Assembly (NCBI GenBank): GCA_002427735.1
Contig: DIYP01000011.1
Span: 206,915-270,914 of the forward strand
Origin: Flavobacteriales bacterium UBA6051
Lineage (GTDB): Bacteria > Bacteroidota > Bacteroidia > Flavobacteriales_D > Crocinitomicaceae
Reading direction: 5' to 3'
Length of the DNA stretch: 64,000 bases
A program made the position numbers and the translations under genes. The notes below the pieces were generated by a model that saw only the letters and a list, made by a program, of their open reading frames with translations, was not told the DNA's origin and made no database searches. Shown here piece by piece: positions 61,983 through 64,000 of the stretch. Numbering within the stretch: position 1 is the stretch's first letter; every line of letters starts with the position of its first letter.

Positions 61983-63817
61983 GTAATCCATCATTTTCAA
62001 ATATTGACTTATGGTTGTTTGAACTCGCAGAGGGGAATTTGACTCCTGCGCAAATTGAACAATTGGAGTTGTTCCTGTTGCAACATCCGGAGTTGGATGT
62101 CGATCGGGATGTTTGGGAGATGGCAAAGGTTGCGCCGGTTGCGACTAAATTTGCCGAGCAGGGTTCACTCAGAAAGAAAAGACCAGTTGGTTGGTATGCG
62201 ATAGGGGCAACATCAGCTGTTGCGATAGTGGCAGTGCTTTGGCTCATCTTCCCATTTGAAAATGTAGTTCAACAACAATCATCGCGTGTGGATACGAAAT
62301 TCACAGGAGCAAGAGTGCTTGTGATGAATGGTGATGCAGATGGAGTTCAAACCACGGCAACATCTGACGAGAATTTTTCTTCACAAGGTCTTTTAGATGT
62401 CACCGCGTCGCTGCCTGATTTATCACAATCTCATAGCAATACTGCTGCTTCGCAGTCGTCGAATACACATTTTATTGCAGAAAGTAATTCGAATCGAACG
62501 TTCGGGGTATCAGTTGAACCAATAAGTCAACAATTGGGAAGTCAGGGTTCAGTGAATGTGAACGGGGTTGATGCACAATCAAATGCTGTCAATACTCAGG
62601 TTGCTTCTGGAACAAACGGGACGAATTCTTCATTGAATAGAGAATCGTTTGAGGTTGTCAATGAAATGATACCAATGGCAATTCAAAGACCAATAGCGAT
62701 CGCTGAAAATAGAGAGCCACTGGATCAGTTGTCTTTTGATCAAGTCAATGTTACTTCTCATCTACAAACAAATGATCAGGCAATTGCCGAATCAAATAGA
62801 GGTAAAAGCGACAACGGCAATTATGGAATGGCAACTTCCGACTATAAGGTTTCTTTCAAGTCTCGCCTAAACAGTGTAGGAAGAAAAATTCAGCGAATGA
62901 TGGATAACCCGGTTGCACTGAAAAACTTCAGAGATCCATATTATCACGTTCCAGGGATGTTGCCAAACGATTTAAACTTTAGTGCTACGGGAACAATGCT
63001 TTCAACTCGTGTTCAAGCTGCATCTCGTTTACAATGGCATGGACAGGTGAATGAGCAGTTGCAAAGTCAATTGGCAATCGATGGTTATGCTTACGCATTG
63101 CGCGGTGGGATAGGATTGCAGGTGAATCATACCTTGTATAACAACGGAGGAGTTAATGTGGCAAGTGCAGCCGTAACTTATTCTCCAAAGCTGTCAATTT
63201 CCAGGGTGATTTCCGTTGAGCCATCTGTTCGTTTCAAAATGGGGAATAAATCATTGACCCAGTCTAAAATGGAAGGAGTAGAACGAGTAGAGATTCAACG
63301 GGGTAATGATTTTGATTTTTATCCTGAAGGAGGGATTATTGGTAAGCAAATGTGGTACCATGATCTTGGTGTAGGATTGATGGTAAATACAGAGTGGTTC
63401 TTCGTTGGAGCTCAGCTGGATAATCTATTTAGACATCGTGACAATATCTATGCGCAGAATTTTGAGAATCCGCGAAGAGCAGGTCATCATTTTGTAGCAA
63501 CTATTGGAACTGACTGGGTTTCTCGTAAAGAAAACCTAAGCCTTTCTCCTTATTTAGTTTATCAGAATAATGAACGTTTATCAGAGGCTTGGCTTGGTGC
63601 TAATTTTAGATGGAACTGGTTCACCCTCGGAGGTGGAATATCATCGAATATGGAACCTGCAGGTTCGATTGGTTTGAAATTTGATCATTTCGCATTGACA
63701 TACAATGCGGATTATGTAGAGAGTGCGATGACAGGGCGCAGTGCTTTGTCGCATCAATTAACGTTGAGATTTGTTAGTAAGCCCAGCCGTTTTGGGCGAA
63801 GATTGTTAAATCTGTAA
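61979..63817 (+). CDS. Dual-membrane anti-sigma factor with PorP/SprF-like outer-membrane barrel
   Basis: A 612-aa fusion-like protein. Residues 1-70 are cytoplasmic and resemble Bacteroidota anti-sigma N termini (DLWLFELAEGNLTPAQIEQL, HPELDVDRDVWEMAK). Residues ~71-93 are a transmembrane helix (GWYAIGATSAVAIVAVLWLI). Residues ~95-310 are low complexity, rich in Ser, Asn and Gln, and could span the periplasm. From ~318 (FRDPYYHVPGMLPNDLNFSA) to the end is a PorP/SprF-like beta-barrel: GGIGLQVNHTLYNNG, EPSVRFKMGNKSL, FFVGAQLDNLFRH, LSLSPYLVYQNNERLSEAWL, SIGLKFDHFALTYNADYVES, and the terminal strand SHQLTLRFV. There is no signal peptide, consistent with an N-in inner-membrane helix. It resembles the Dma class of dual-membrane-spanning anti-sigma factors of Bacteroides, here joined to a T9SS-associated barrel. 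Confidence 0.8.
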   Translation: MSNPSFSNIDLWLFELAEGNLTPAQIEQLELFLLQHPELDVDRDVWEMAKVAPVATKFAEQGSLRKKRPVGWYAIGATSAVAIVAVLWLIFPFENVVQQQSSRVDTKFTGARVLVMNGDADGVQTTATSDENFSSQGLLDVTASLPDLSQSHSNTAASQSSNTHFIAESNSNRTFGVSVEPISQQLGSQGSVNVNGVDAQSNAVNTQVASGTNGTNSSLNRESFEVVNEMIPMAIQRPIAIAENREPLDQLSFDQVNVTSHLQTNDQAIAESNRGKSDNGNYGMATSDYKVSFKSRLNSVGRKIQRMMDNPVALKNFRDPYYHVPGMLPNDLNFSATGTMLSTRVQAASRLQWHGQVNEQLQSQLAIDGYAYALRGGIGLQVNHTLYNNGGVNVASAAVTYSPKLSISRVISVEPSVRFKMGNKSLTQSKMEGVERVEIQRGNDFDFYPEGGIIGKQMWYHDLGVGLMVNTEWFFVGAQLDNLFRHRDNIYAQNFENPRRAGHHFVATIGTDWVSRKENLSLSPYLVYQNNERLSEAWLGANFRWNWFTLGGGISSNMEPAGSIGLKFDHFALTYNADYVESAMTGRSALSHQLTLRFVSKPSRFGRRLLNL

Positions 63818-63821
63818 GAGT

Positions 63822-64000
63822 ATGATGAAGAAGATATATTTATTAGTGGTGATGGGAATATTGAGTTTTTCTGCTTCAGCGCAGGACCCTCAATTTACAC
63901 AGTTTTATGCGAACCCGATTTATTTGAATCCGGCGTTTGCAGGCTCACATGGATGTCCACGTTTTTCGTTGAACTATAGAAATCAGTGGCCTAGCCTTTC
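63822..64000 (+). CDS. PorP/SprF family outer-membrane protein (3' end beyond window)
   Basis: Open from the ATG at 63822 to the window edge. The signal peptide MMKKIYLLVVMGILSFSASA(Q) is followed by DPQFTQFYANPIYLNPAFAG and the RFSLNYRNQWPS strand. That is the hallmark start of PorP/SprF proteins, which are outer-membrane partners of T9SS cargo (often of giant gliding or surface adhesins). It follows the barrel-bearing anti-sigma gene by 4 bp, so the three genes form one operon. The free-standing barrel may share its ligand with the anti-sigma barrel. The remaining ~250 residues lie outside the window. Confidence 0.92.
   Translation, partial: MMKKIYLLVVMGILSFSASAQDPQFTQFYANPIYLNPAFAGSHGCPRFSLNYRNQWPSL

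Overview
The window looks like chromosome from a flavobacterium-like member of the Bacteroidota. Three things suggest this: nine proteins carry a C-terminal type IX secretion (T9SS) type A sorting domain, a PorP/SprF gene begins at the right edge, and several promoters fit the Bacteroidota TTG-N19-TAnnTTTG pattern. Orphan GldM tip domains, a SO2930-type cytochrome and large secreted beta-helix proteins are consistent with an aquatic, gliding-type flavobacterium. I cannot fix the genus. I saw no phage, transposase, integrase or CRISPR array.

Layout. 1-4.1 kb: two photolyase/cryptochrome genes (the first cut by the window edge), then a large secreted glycine-rich protein. 4.5-10.4 kb: a heme-acquisition operon (T9SS-exported HmuY-like protein, DUF6686-like protein, FRAP-motif TonB receptor, HmuY-like lipoprotein, DUF6607-like protein). 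It is preceded by a promoter and two 23-bp palindromic direct repeats that look like operators, and ends in a strong terminator. 10.6-15.2 kb: a hydrolase-like lipoprotein, a YciI/DGPF protein with its ECF42-type sigma factor, tRNA-Arg, and a large helical-repeat protein. 15.5-22.8 kb: secreted proteins, tRNA-Pro, Sua5/TsaC, a GldM-tip-like protein. 22.8-26.5 kb: a zinc-homeostasis cluster (MerC-like, FolE, DUF1826, a 63-aa protein, a COG0523 GTPase) divergent from zur, with two near-identical operators between.

26.5-40.8 kb: a membrane protein, a Reg_prop beta-propeller, a diheme cytochrome lipoprotein, a Crp/Fnr regulator, two giant secreted beta-helix proteins (1418 and 949 aa, the latter with a G8 domain), tRNA-Ser, and secreted nuclease-like and FG-GAP-like proteins. 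40.8-61.3 kb is mostly housekeeping: map, sucC, an AraC regulator, two T9SS cargo proteins, accC, tamB-like, tsaD, a DsbD pair, recG and an acyl-CoA ligase.

61.5-64 kb holds the most interesting locus. An ECF sigma factor overlaps by 4 bp a protein with a cytoplasmic anti-sigma-like N terminus, one inner-membrane helix, a roughly 200-residue low-complexity periplasmic stretch and a C-terminal PorP/SprF-like outer-membrane barrel. A free-standing PorP/SprF gene follows at once. This suggests direct outer-membrane-to-sigma-factor signalling linked to T9SS or gliding surface machinery.

A second unexplained pattern is a family of 61-79-nt units, all in the same orientation. They resemble tRNA 3' ends with an expanded T loop; most are followed by an intrinsic terminator, and they lie beside tRNA-Pro, tRNA-Ser and in other intergenic gaps.
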